Shown here: positions 1-7,049 of the stretch, one piece after another
Layout of the letters: each line of letters starts with the position of its first letter
How positions within the stretch are numbered: the stretch's first letter is position 1
Assembly: GCA_021799445.1 (NCBI GenBank)
Contig: JAJZAM010000007.1
Span: 1 to 41,303 of the forward strand
Direction: 5' to 3'
Length of the DNA stretch: 41,303 nt
From: Actinomycetes bacterium
GTDB taxonomy: Bacteria; Actinomycetota; Acidimicrobiia; Acidimicrobiales; Palsa-688
Notes under the pieces: generated by a model
Seen by the model: only the letters and a program-made list of their open reading frames with translations
Told to the model about the DNA's origin: nothing
Database searches by the model: none
Made by a program: the position numbers and the translations under genes

Positions 1-1
1 T

Positions 2-643
2 GTCTTCGGACTTCTCCCCAACGTGGCGTGGACGTCGCTTGGGCCGCTTCACCCGGCAGACCTTCCCAAGGTGCGAGAACAAGCAGCAGAAGCCGGCGTG
101 CACTTAACCGTTCACGCCGTAGACAAATTCCCGAGGATGGCGGACTATGTCGTGCCTTCCGGGGTGCGGATAGCTGACGCCAGCCGGGTGCGCCTGGGCG
201 CCTACCTGGGCGAGGGCACGACGGTAATGCACGAAGGCTTCGTCAACTTCAACGCGGGCACCCTCGGAGGCGCAATGGTAGAGGGCAGGATCAGCCAAGG
301 CGTGGTGGCGGGAGACGGTACCGACATCGGAGGCGGTGCGTCCACCATGGGCACGCTTTCGGGAGGGGGCACTCAGCGCGTAGCTCTGGGCCGCCGCTGC
401 CTGCTCGGGGCGAACTCGGGGCTGGGGATCGCTCTGGGGGACGACTGCGTGGTCGAAGCCGGTCTCTACCTTACCGCTGGCACAGTCGTCCTCCTACCCG
501 ACGGCACGACCACCAAAGCGAGAGAGCTAAGCGGCAGATCCGGTCTCCTCTACCGCCGAAACAGCCAGACCGGAGCCGTCGAGGTGATACACCGCTCAGG
601 GGCGTGGGGCGAACTGAACCGGGAGCTGCACTCCAACCAGTAG
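2..643 (+). CDS. dapD: 2,3,4,5-tetrahydropyridine-2,6-dicarboxylate N-succinyltransferase, 5'-truncated by window edge
   Basis: The reading frame is open from the first bases, so the gene begins outside the window; 213 residues of the C-terminal two thirds are present. The enzyme transfers succinyl from succinyl-CoA to tetrahydrodipicolinate in the lysine/diaminopimelate pathway, in the cytoplasm. The sequence follows the mycobacterial DapD type closely from memory: [20 protein letters not shown], then [36 protein letters not shown] and [11 protein letters not shown], which are hexapeptide-repeat (left-handed beta-helix) trimer signatures, ending in an ARELSG...LLYRRNS tail. The GTG at position 23 is internal (the frame reads [12 protein letters not shown] across it) and is not the start. 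It stands alone before a regulator in the same direction; 169 bases separate them. Confidence 0.93.
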   Translation, partial: VFGLLPNVAWTSLGPLHPADLPKVREQAAEAGVHLTVHAVDKFPRMADYVVPSGVRIADASRVRLGAYLGEGTTVMHEGFVNFNAGTLGGAMVEGRISQGVVAGDGTDIGGGASTMGTLSGGGTQRVALGRRCLLGANSGLGIALGDDCVVEAGLYLTAGTVVLLPDGTTTKARELSGRSGLLYRRNSQTGAVEVIHRSGAWGELNRELHSNQ

Positions 644-698
644 CTACTAGCTATCGGCTTCATTCTGGAAAATCGGACCGAGAACCCTAACTCCGGCC

Positions 699-710
699 GC
701 AGCGCGCTGC
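699..710. other. 12-bp perfect palindrome between dapD and the LacI gene
   Basis: GCAGCGCGCTGC reads the same on both strands. It lies 56 bases after the dapD stop and 60 bases before the -35 box of the next promoter. It could be a weak transcription-end structure or a protein site, but with no loop and no T run I cannot assign a role. Nothing else is recognisable in 644-769. Confidence 0.25.
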
Positions 711-769
711 CCATCATCGGGGTAATGCCGCAGTCGAGACTGACTCCAGATAACCGCCGATAATTCTGC

Positions 770-798
770 TTGACACCAGCCAGGGGTTACCGTATGAT
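770..798 (+). promoter_or_regulatory. Sigma70-type promoter of the lacI-type gene
   Basis: TTGACA at 770-775 and TATGAT at 793-798 are separated by 17 bases: a perfect -35 and a 5/6 -10 at optimal spacing. Transcription would begin near 804-806, only about 8 bases before the GTG at 813, so the message would have a very short leader. The -10 box lies inside the left arm of the 791-820 palindrome. Confidence 0.75.
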
Positions 799-820
799 CT
801 CCCAAAGGGGAGGTGATACG
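791..820. promoter_or_regulatory. Imperfect palindrome over -10, transcription start and Shine-Dalgarno (putative operator)
   Basis: The left arm CGTATGATCTCCC (791-803) and right arm GGGAGGTGATACG (808-820) match at 11 of 13 positions around a 4-base centre. A dyad covering the -10 element and start site just upstream of a LacI-family gene is where an autoregulatory operator is expected. Because transcription probably begins between the arms, a DNA operator is more likely than an RNA hairpin. The right arm doubles as the Shine-Dalgarno sequence (GGGGAGGTGA). Confidence 0.55.
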
Positions 821-1928
821 TATTAGCAAGCAGTTGCCGAGAGGCTCTGGACGAAGAACTCGGCCGGTCACGCAAAGCGACGTCGCGAAGGAAGCCGGGG
901 TGTCCCAGGCGCTCGCATCATGTGTGCTCGGGGGGAAGCCCGTCCGTGTTGCCCCCGAAACCGAGCAGCGCATCCACGAGGCGGCCGTTCGACTCGGGTA
1001 TAGACCAAACTTGATCGCCAGAGGCCTGCGCGGAGCGCCGACCGGCCTCCTGGGCGCTATCGTGCGGGACCTTTCCGCCCCCGTGGCCAACGAGATCTGC
1101 CGGCATCTGATGCACAAAGCTCCCTCTCACGGCTTCGACGTCCTACTGACCGACGCAGCCGACGACCCTCAGACACTTTTGCGCCTTGCCACGCTCATGA
1201 AGTCCAGGCTGTGTGACGGCGTTTTCCTGGTAGGCGAGCTCCCCGACCAGGACGCCATCTGGGATGACTATCTTGCGATCGGCCTGCCGACCATCCTCCT
1301 GCTGCACAACGGACAAGGCCTTTTCCCCACGTTCGCCATTGACGAGGCGTTAGCCGTGCGAGCGATGGCTGAGCACCTAGTAGGCCTCGGCCATCGCCGG
1401 ATCGCCTTCGTGGTAGCTAACTGGATGCACGGTGTGCACGCCCGCTTCCAGGCATTCCGAGAGGCGTTGGACGAGCTTGGCGTGGACGTCGACGACCGCC
1501 AGGTAATCATGGTACCCCCAACCCGCCAGGGCGGGGCTGATGCCTTGGCGCAACTGCTCACAGCGAGCAACTTACCCACGGCCATAGTAGCCACGACCGA
1601 CCTTCTCGCCTTGGGAGTTCTCGCCGAGGCGCACCGCAGGGCGATCCCGGTGCCACAATTCTTCTCTGTCACAGGCTTCGATGACATCCCCGGCGCTGGC
1701 GACTTCCCCCCTGGGCTGACGACGATGCACCAGCCGGTCGAGGCGATCGCGGAGGCAGCACTCTCCTACTTCGACAGCGTCGAAGTCTCGAGACTCCCTT
1801 CCCCACCCCTTAAAGCCACGTTGATCGTCCGTGGCTCGACAGGGCCTCCCCGACCCGACAACGAGGGAGGCGCCCTCCCCGAGAATCACCCCGGCGCCCG
1901 AAGTCTGTTCCGCACCGCAAACCCGTGA
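813..1928 (+). CDS. LacI/GalR-family transcriptional regulator
   Basis: A 371-residue protein with an N-terminal LacI helix-turn-helix and hinge (about residues 18-75: VTQSDVAKEAGVSQALASCV, then EAAVRLGYRPNLIARGL) followed by a periplasmic-binding-protein-like sensor domain ending in ...TGFDDIPGA...LTTMHQPVEAI. The family binds palindromic operators and is released or activated by a sugar ligand. It is first in a run with an ABC sugar importer and a sulfatase, 34 bases before the lipoprotein gene, so local control is inferred. The start is uncertain: GTG 813 sits inside the Shine-Dalgarno sequence, whereas ATT 822 has ideal spacing and TTG 834 also keeps the whole DNA-binding domain. The family is certain; the ligand is unknown. 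Confidence 0.9.
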   Translation: MIRISKQLPRGSGRRTRPVTQSDVAKEAGVSQALASCVLGGKPVRVAPETEQRIHEAAVRLGYRPNLIARGLRGAPTGLLGAIVRDLSAPVANEICRHLMHKAPSHGFDVLLTDAADDPQTLLRLATLMKSRLCDGVFLVGELPDQDAIWDDYLAIGLPTILLLHNGQGLFPTFAIDEALAVRAMAEHLVGLGHRRIAFVVANWMHGVHARFQAFREALDELGVDVDDRQVIMVPPTRQGGADALAQLLTASNLPTAIVATTDLLALGVLAEAHRRAIPVPQFFSVTGFDDIPGAGDFPPGLTTMHQPVEAIAEAALSYFDSVEVSRLPSPPLKATLIVRGSTGPPRPDNEGGALPENHPGARSLFRTANP

Positions 1929-1962
1929 AAGAGAAGATTCTAGACAACCAAAGGAGACACAG

Positions 1963-3318
1963 ATGACACCTGAACTAACGCAAACACCCAAGCGGCACGC
2001 ACGCCGTCGCCACACACAGAAGATCGCCGCGATAGCAGCGGCTGGCGCGCTTCTCGCAGCGTGCGGATCGGCCTCCAAAACGGCTCAGAGCTCCAACTCC
2101 TCAAGCTCGTCGGGGGCCTCGTCGTCCCCGAGCTCGCCGGTAACGATCTCCTTTCTAAACGTCGGCGCAAGCCCACAGGCGCTGGCCTATTTCAACGGGA
2201 CGGTCATACCCGACTTCGAGCGGGCCAATCCGAACATTCACGTGACCATGGAAACTACCGACTGGGGTTCGGCGTTCACCAAGATCACCACCGCTGCCGC
2301 CTCCAAGACGGAAGCCGACGTGTTCATCCAGGGCGGAATTTGGCTGGGCAGCCTGGCCTCAGACGAGGCCTTGCTGCCGCTCACAAAATACGTTGCCAAC
2401 TGGAGTGGAGCTAAGAACATGCCGGCGAGCGAGCTCGCCACCGGGAAGCTCAATGGGACGCAATACGCCATTCCCTATTACTCGGATCTCCGCGGGCTTT
2501 GGTACAACACAGCCGATCTTGCGGCTGCTCACGTCTCACCACCTAAAACTCTTGCTCAGCTCAAATCCGACGCCGCCAAGCTCGTCGTCAAGAGCGGTGG
2601 AAGCATCACACGCGAGGGAATGGACTGGGCGATCGACAACTCGATCGGCCTTCAGCAAGCCTACACCGAGCTGCTCTACAGCATGGGCGGCCACGAGTTC
2701 AACGCCACCGACACCGCACCTGCGTTCACGAGCACGGTGGCACAGCAAGCGTTGAGCTACCTCACCTCTTTCTATAGCGACGGGCTTTCCTCCTCCAAGT
2801 TCGTCGACGTCGGCTCGTCGCCGGCGACGATTGCGATAGGGCAGGCAGCCATGGAGGTAAACGGCTTCCAGGTCTACACCGAGGCAGAGCAATACGACCC
2901 GAAGATCGTGAAGGACTTGGCGTTCGAACCATTTCCAACTCCTAGCGGTTCGAATCCTGTCGCCTTATCCTTCCCGACCAAGCTCGGTATCTACGCTGGG
3001 ACCAAACACCCCAACTCGTCCTGGAAGTTCCTGTCCTACATAACGTCACCGACCGTCGAGGCGAAGTGGGATTCTTTGATCGGAGAGCTGCCAGCGGACA
3101 CCAACGCGCCGCTCGGTCCGACCTGGTCGACCCCAATAGCCAAGCAGTTCTTCGCCCTGGCAGCGGAAAGCAAGGCACAGCCAACCATTCCTGTGATGCT
3201 CAAGCTGGGACCCCTGGTGAACACCCAGCTCGAGAAGGCTGTATCTGGACAGGCCTCACCTTCTGCGGCTCTCGCTGCGGCTAACTCTGGTATCGCCTCT
3301 TTGATGCAGGGCTCCTGA
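1963..3318 (+). CDS. Carbohydrate ABC transporter substrate-binding lipoprotein (family 1, MalE/UgpB-like)
   Basis: ATG 1963 follows AAAGGAGA at good spacing and is preferred over in-frame codons upstream that overlap the regulator. The 451-residue product has a basic N-terminus, a hydrophobic signal segment and lipobox LLAAC with Cys34, then a Ser-rich linker, so it is a surface lipoprotein. The mature part has the family 1 solute-binding layout: VTISFLNVG start, NPNIHVTMETTDWGSA, IPYYSDLRGLWYNTADL and a late SYITSPTVEAKW segment. It captures a sugar and delivers it to the permeases encoded next. No ATPase gene adjoins; the MsmK-type ATPase at 15825-16916 is the likely partner. The substrate cannot be read from sequence; the sulfatase neighbour hints at a sulfated saccharide. 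Confidence 0.9.
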   Translation: MTPELTQTPKRHARRRHTQKIAAIAAAGALLAACGSASKTAQSSNSSSSSGASSSPSSPVTISFLNVGASPQALAYFNGTVIPDFERANPNIHVTMETTDWGSAFTKITTAAASKTEADVFIQGGIWLGSLASDEALLPLTKYVANWSGAKNMPASELATGKLNGTQYAIPYYSDLRGLWYNTADLAAAHVSPPKTLAQLKSDAAKLVVKSGGSITREGMDWAIDNSIGLQQAYTELLYSMGGHEFNATDTAPAFTSTVAQQALSYLTSFYSDGLSSSKFVDVGSSPATIAIGQAAMEVNGFQVYTEAEQYDPKIVKDLAFEPFPTPSGSNPVALSFPTKLGIYAGTKHPNSSWKFLSYITSPTVEAKWDSLIGELPADTNAPLGPTWSTPIAKQFFALAAESKAQPTIPVMLKLGPLVNTQLEKAVSGQASPSAALAAANSGIASLMQGS

Positions 3319-3325
3319 TCTCTCG

Positions 3326-4279
3326 GTGACCTCCCCACTTTTGAGCTCGGGCCGCCCGCCTGCGGCCCGAGCTCAAGACCCCGCTGTCCCCGCCCCCGGG
3401 CGGCGTCGCCTCGGACTCGATGCCGGAAAAAGGCGTGCCGGTCTGAAGTTCGTGGCACCGGCACTCGTGCTTTTGATCATTTTGGACGTCGCTCCTATCC
3501 TGACCGAGCTGTTCTACAGTTTCACGAAGTTCAGCCTCTTAAAACCTGCCCACCTCGTCGGTTTCGCTGAGTACGAAGCGTTGTTCAGCGATCCGGTGTT
3601 CTGGCACAGCGTGTTGAGGACGTTCTACTTCGCCGGAGTACTAGTAGTCGTCGGAATTGCCGTTTCGCTCGGAGTGGCAGTACTTCTCACCCAGACGATA
3701 ATCGGGACCACGTTTCATCGAATCGTGATCTTCCTACCCCAGACGGTTTCTTACGCGGCGGGAGCGCTTATATGGGTATGGCTGTTTAACCCCACCTCGG
3801 GGCCAATCAACACCCTCATCTCTTCTCTGGGTGGCCCGAGTATAGGCTGGCTGAGCTCGCCCGGCATCGCCATGCCCTCCCTCCTCATCGTCAGCCTGTG
3901 GCGAGATACCGGCTACTACATGTTGGTCTTCCTTGCAGCTCTGGCTAATGTCCCCACAGAGCTCTACGAGGCCGCCCACCTCGATGGCGCCGGGCCGATC
4001 CGGACCTTCCGTGAGGTTGTTCTGCCGAGCATTCGCCCGGCGATGCTTTTCGTCCTGCTCACGTGGACGTTGGGCGCCTTGCAGATGTTTACTCAGGCCT
4101 ATGTCATGACCAACGGAGGCCCCGGCAACGCAACTCTTAGCGTCGTGCTCGACATATACAAGGAAGGTTTTCAGGATCTCAGTCTCGGTTACGCGAGCGC
4201 CGAGTCGTTTGTCGTCTTCTTGTTCTGCTTAGTGCTCAGCCTCGTGTACGTGCGCTGGTTCCGGACGAGGATTGATTAG
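3326..4279 (+). CDS. Carbohydrate ABC transporter permease (MalF/UgpA-like)
   Basis: 317 residues with six predicted membrane segments from about residue 40 onward, and the cytoplasmic EAA loop ELYEAAHLDGAGPIRTFREV near residue 213, which docks on the ATPase. It pairs with the next permease as the membrane channel of a sugar importer. It starts 7 bases after the binding-protein stop at GTG 3326, but no Shine-Dalgarno is visible and a 15-bp hairpin covers codons 6-17, so the true start could be later; GTG 3452 is the next in-frame candidate but would leave almost no residues before the first membrane segment. The poorly conserved, Pro/Ala/Arg-rich first 35 residues fit either view. Confidence 0.88.
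   Translation: MTSPLLSSGRPPAARAQDPAVPAPGRRRLGLDAGKRRAGLKFVAPALVLLIILDVAPILTELFYSFTKFSLLKPAHLVGFAEYEALFSDPVFWHSVLRTFYFAGVLVVVGIAVSLGVAVLLTQTIIGTTFHRIVIFLPQTVSYAAGALIWVWLFNPTSGPINTLISSLGGPSIGWLSSPGIAMPSLLIVSLWRDTGYYMLVFLAALANVPTELYEAAHLDGAGPIRTFREVVLPSIRPAMLFVLLTWTLGALQMFTQAYVMTNGGPGNATLSVVLDIYKEGFQDLSLGYASAESFVVFLFCLVLSLVYVRWFRTRID
3341..3376 (+). other. Perfect 15-bp stem-loop after the binding-protein gene
   Basis: TTGAGCTCGGGCCGC (3341-3355) and GCGGCCCGAGCTCAA (3362-3376) are perfect reverse complements around a 6-base loop. It begins 22 bases after the binding-protein stop and lies over the first codons of the downstream permease. Stem-loops here commonly stabilise the upstream message or attenuate read-through so that binding protein exceeds permease (the malE-malF precedent). 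There is no T run, so full termination is unlikely. Confidence 0.7.
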
Positions 4280-4282
4280 AGA

Positions 4283-5161
4283 ATGTCATATACGAAACGC
4301 AAAAGACGAAGCCCACGCAGAATTGTTCTCTCTATCGTTGCCACTTTCGTTTCGATCATCTTTGCGATCCCGATCGTCGTAGCGATTCTGACGTCGTTCA
4401 AGTCGAACTCACAGGTATTCACCACGAGCTCGCTTTCTCTGCCGCACGGTATCAATCTGTCTAGTTACTGGCAGGTACTGACCGAAGGTGGCTTTGGCCA
4501 TTTTCTGCTCAACAGCCTCATTGTGGCTGGGATCGGCTCCGCTGTTCAGGTCGTAGCAGCGACGATGGCGGGTTACGCCCTTGCCCGGCTGCCTTTCCCG
4601 GGGCGGTCCGCTGTATTCTGGCTGGTGCTGGTGACTCTAATGTTGCCTCCCCAGTTGCTTGTGATCGCTTTGTTCCTCTTGGTCGCACGCGTGCCGTTCG
4701 CTGGTGGCAACGGTCTTCTCAGCGGAGGTGGAACCGGCCTCCTCAACAGCTATCCGGGGCTGATAGCACCATATTTGATCAGCGGCTTGTCGGTGTTCCT
4801 CATGCGGCAGTTCTTCCTCGGTCTTCCAGAGGAGCTCGCGGACAGCGGTCGCGTGGATGGTTGTTCAGAAGGAACCCTGTTCGTCCGGATCTTCGTGCCG
4901 CTGATCCGACCGGCGGTATGGGTTGTTTTGCTTCTCGGCTTCCAGTCCGCCTGGCTCGACCTTCTCTGGCCCCTTCTCGTAGCGAACACCCCTTCGCTGT
5001 ACACGGTCCAGGTCGGTCTGACAACCTTCCAACAGGAGTACACGGCCGAGTGGCCACTGATCATGGCCTCCGCGATCATCAGCAGCATCCCCGTTGTTGT
5101 CATCTTCTTCTTCGCACAGCGCCGACTGGAAAAAGGCCTGGCGTTTACGGGCTTCAAGTGA
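4283..5161 (+). CDS. Carbohydrate ABC transporter permease (MalG/UgpE-like)
   Basis: 292 residues with six membrane segments, starting with a basic cytoplasmic tail (MSYTKRKRRSPRR) and a first helix directly after. The EAA-type loop reads EELADSGRVDGCSEGTLF, with Ala-Asp where most relatives have Glu-Ala-Ala, but Gly and the downstream Pro (VPLIRPAV) are kept. It begins 3 bases after the preceding permease stop, so the two are certainly co-transcribed. As a MalG-type subunit it would complete the heterodimeric channel. The substrate is unknown. Confidence 0.9.
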   Translation: MSYTKRKRRSPRRIVLSIVATFVSIIFAIPIVVAILTSFKSNSQVFTTSSLSLPHGINLSSYWQVLTEGGFGHFLLNSLIVAGIGSAVQVVAATMAGYALARLPFPGRSAVFWLVLVTLMLPPQLLVIALFLLVARVPFAGGNGLLSGGGTGLLNSYPGLIAPYLISGLSVFLMRQFFLGLPEELADSGRVDGCSEGTLFVRIFVPLIRPAVWVVLLLGFQSAWLDLLWPLLVANTPSLYTVQVGLTTFQQEYTAEWPLIMASAIISSIPVVVIFFFAQRRLEKGLAFTGFK

Positions 5162-5245
5162 GACGACCCGAACCAATGACCTGTCGAGCGTGCACCTTAC
5201 AGCAGTTTGTCGAGAAGATGGCCGGCCCGAGAGTAAAGGTACGAC

Positions 5246-6757
5246 ATGAGCAGCACTGACCCTCAGCGGCCTAACGTCCTGTTCGTCGTAGCCGACGATC
5301 TCGGGAGCTGGGCGCTTGGAGCGTATGGGAATGACGAGGCCATAACTCCCTCGATCGACGAGCTCAGCAACCAAGGCGTCCTGTTCCAAAACTTCTTTTG
5401 CACTTCACCGGTGTGCTCGCCAGCGAGGGCTAGCCTTCTCAGCGGACAGATTCCCTCCCAACACGGTGTGCACGACTGGATCGCCGGGCGACACAGCGGA
5501 GCCGACGGAACCGACTACCTCGCCGGGCGGCAGACGCTTTACGCAATCGCCGCCAGCAGCGGCTACCGATGCGCCCTCGCCGGAAAGTGGCACCTCGGCG
5601 CGAGCGACCGGCCGCGTGACGGCTTTGTTCACTGGTTTGCTCACCAAAGTGGTGGGGGCCCTTACTTCGGCGCCCCCATGTTCCGGGGTACTACGCCGGT
5701 GACCGTCGACGAATACCTGACCGACGCCGTAGCGGACGACGCCGTCACCTTCTTGCGCCAGGAAACCCTGGGAAATAGTGATCCCTTCTGGTTACACCTG
5801 AACTTCACGGCGCCCCACAGCCCATGGGCAGGAGCCCACCCGTCCGACCTTGTCGACATGTTCGAAGATTGCGCCTTCAGTTCCTGCCCGCAAGGCGTGA
5901 CCCATCCGTGGTTGCTTGTCCACAACGCCGAGGTGGCCGAAGCGCTGCAAAACCCGGCCGAGAGCTTGAAGGGATATTTTGCGGCGGTGACTGGGATGGA
6001 CAGGGCCCTCGGCCGAGTCCTGTCATGTTTGGAAGAGCTCAAGTTGCGGGAGTCCACCCTTGTGATCTTCTTGAGCGACAACGGGTTCAACGCCGGGCAC
6101 CACGGCATCTGGGGCAAAGGTAACGGCACCTACCCGCAGAACATGTTCGACACTTCAGTCAAAGTGCCCGCGATCATGTCACAGCCGGGGCGGATTCCCT
6201 CCGACGTGGCAAGCGACGCCCTCTTGAGCGGGTACGACTTGTTTCCCACCTTGCTCGAAGTGCTCGACTTCACAACAACCCACCCAGAAGCCGGGTCCGA
6301 AACCGTCCGGCCAGGACGCAGCTTCGCCCACCTTCTCGGCATCACCCCCAAATCAAGCGCACGAAAGGACCAGGCCCCCAACTCCAACGACTTTGTCGTC
6401 GTCTTCGACGAGTACGGGCCTGTGCGAATGATCAGGACCAAGGAGTGGAAATACATCAAGCGCAACGGAGGGTGGCAGGGAGAGCTTTACGACCTGCAAG
6501 CCGACCCGAACGAGACCAACGACCTCTCGGGCTCAGACGCACACGCAGGCATCCGAGACGATCTCGACGCACGACTAGCGTCATGGTTCGCCAACTGGGC
6601 AGACCCTCACTACGACGGGTGGTCCCTCCCGGTCACCGGCCTCGGCCAGCTCTCGCCGCTACGAAGTGGCGAATCGAGCCAATTCCGAGCGCTGCCTTCC
6701 GAAGACCAACCCCCCACGGAGACCCCGGCAACAGTCCCCCACGGTGAGAGGCCATAA
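5246..6757 (+). CDS. Type I (formylglycine-dependent) sulfatase, apparently cytoplasmic
   Basis: 503 residues of the alkaline-phosphatase-superfamily sulfatases. VLFVVADDLGSWALGAYG at the N-terminus carries metal-binding Asp17-Asp18; CSPAR at 57-61 is the sulfatase signature whose Cys57 is oxidised to formylglycine; GKWHLG, LHFTAPH-like LNFTAPHSPW, VIFLSDNGFNAG and WGKG supply further active-site residues. It hydrolyses a sulfate ester. No signal peptide is present, so it should act in the cytoplasm on imported substrate. It follows the two permeases after 84 bases and has AAAGG upstream. It needs a formylglycine-generating enzyme, which is not encoded in the window. The last 40 residues are Pro/Ser/Thr-rich and not conserved. 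The substrate is not deducible; a sulfated sugar is inferred from the importer. Confidence 0.93.
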   Translation: MSSTDPQRPNVLFVVADDLGSWALGAYGNDEAITPSIDELSNQGVLFQNFFCTSPVCSPARASLLSGQIPSQHGVHDWIAGRHSGADGTDYLAGRQTLYAIAASSGYRCALAGKWHLGASDRPRDGFVHWFAHQSGGGPYFGAPMFRGTTPVTVDEYLTDAVADDAVTFLRQETLGNSDPFWLHLNFTAPHSPWAGAHPSDLVDMFEDCAFSSCPQGVTHPWLLVHNAEVAEALQNPAESLKGYFAAVTGMDRALGRVLSCLEELKLRESTLVIFLSDNGFNAGHHGIWGKGNGTYPQNMFDTSVKVPAIMSQPGRIPSDVASDALLSGYDLFPTLLEVLDFTTTHPEAGSETVRPGRSFAHLLGITPKSSARKDQAPNSNDFVVVFDEYGPVRMIRTKEWKYIKRNGGWQGELYDLQADPNETNDLSGSDAHAGIRDDLDARLASWFANWADPHYDGWSLPVTGLGQLSPLRSGESSQFRALPSEDQPPTETPATVPHGERP

Positions 6758-6830
6758 CCGCACGACACAGCACCCAACAGACCCTTTCAGAGCTACCCGC
6801 AAACTAGGCCTAACAGAACGGAACAGCATG

Positions 6831-6957
6831 ACAATGCTTAATTAGTCAATATCTATCGTGAACTAACTAAACTACCCAAAACCGCCCAGAAGATCTAGTA
6901 CTTGTGGGTAACAAATCCACAATGCTGGTTGACACGCGCCCATTTTTCAGTCAATAT
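6831..6957 (+). repeat. Two direct-repeat pairs upstream of the second importer operon
   Basis: ACAATGCT occurs at 6831-6838 and 6919-6926, and AGTCAATAT at 6844-6852 and 6949-6957. The second pair is exactly 105 bases apart, about ten helical turns. TTGTGG (6902-6907) and CCACAA (6917-6922) form a further inverted repeat. The region is unusually AT-rich for this chromosome. It probably holds operators for the sugar regulators. The gene-free stretch runs from 6758 to 7049; its first 70 bases show nothing clear. Confidence 0.45.
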
Positions 6958-6958
6958 T
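6929..6958 (+). promoter_or_regulatory. Putative promoter of the galactoside import and utilisation operon
   Basis: TTGACA at 6929-6934 is followed after 18 bases by AATATT (6953-6958), a 4/6 -10 box. The -10 overlaps the second AGTCAATAT repeat, so a protein bound there would block the promoter. TTGTTA is repeated downstream at 6965-6970 and 6992-6997 in the presumed leader. The leader to GTG 7050 would be about 85 bases. Confidence 0.5.
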
Positions 6959-7049
6959 CATGCGTTGTTAACTGTTGGATCATGTGGCAACTTGTTAGTT
7001 GGTGAGCGGTCGGCTGTCCGTGCCGACGCCTGAGCGCTTAGGAGGCGCA

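Noticed and set aside
791-820. RNA hairpin hiding the Shine-Dalgarno of the LacI-type gene
   Set aside because: The promoter geometry puts transcription start near 804-806, so the left arm would not be in the message; a DNA operator fits better.
1572-2078. Minus-strand frame opposite the LacI-type gene and binding-protein start
   Set aside because: A shadow of two clearly coding plus-strand genes with no domain of its own.
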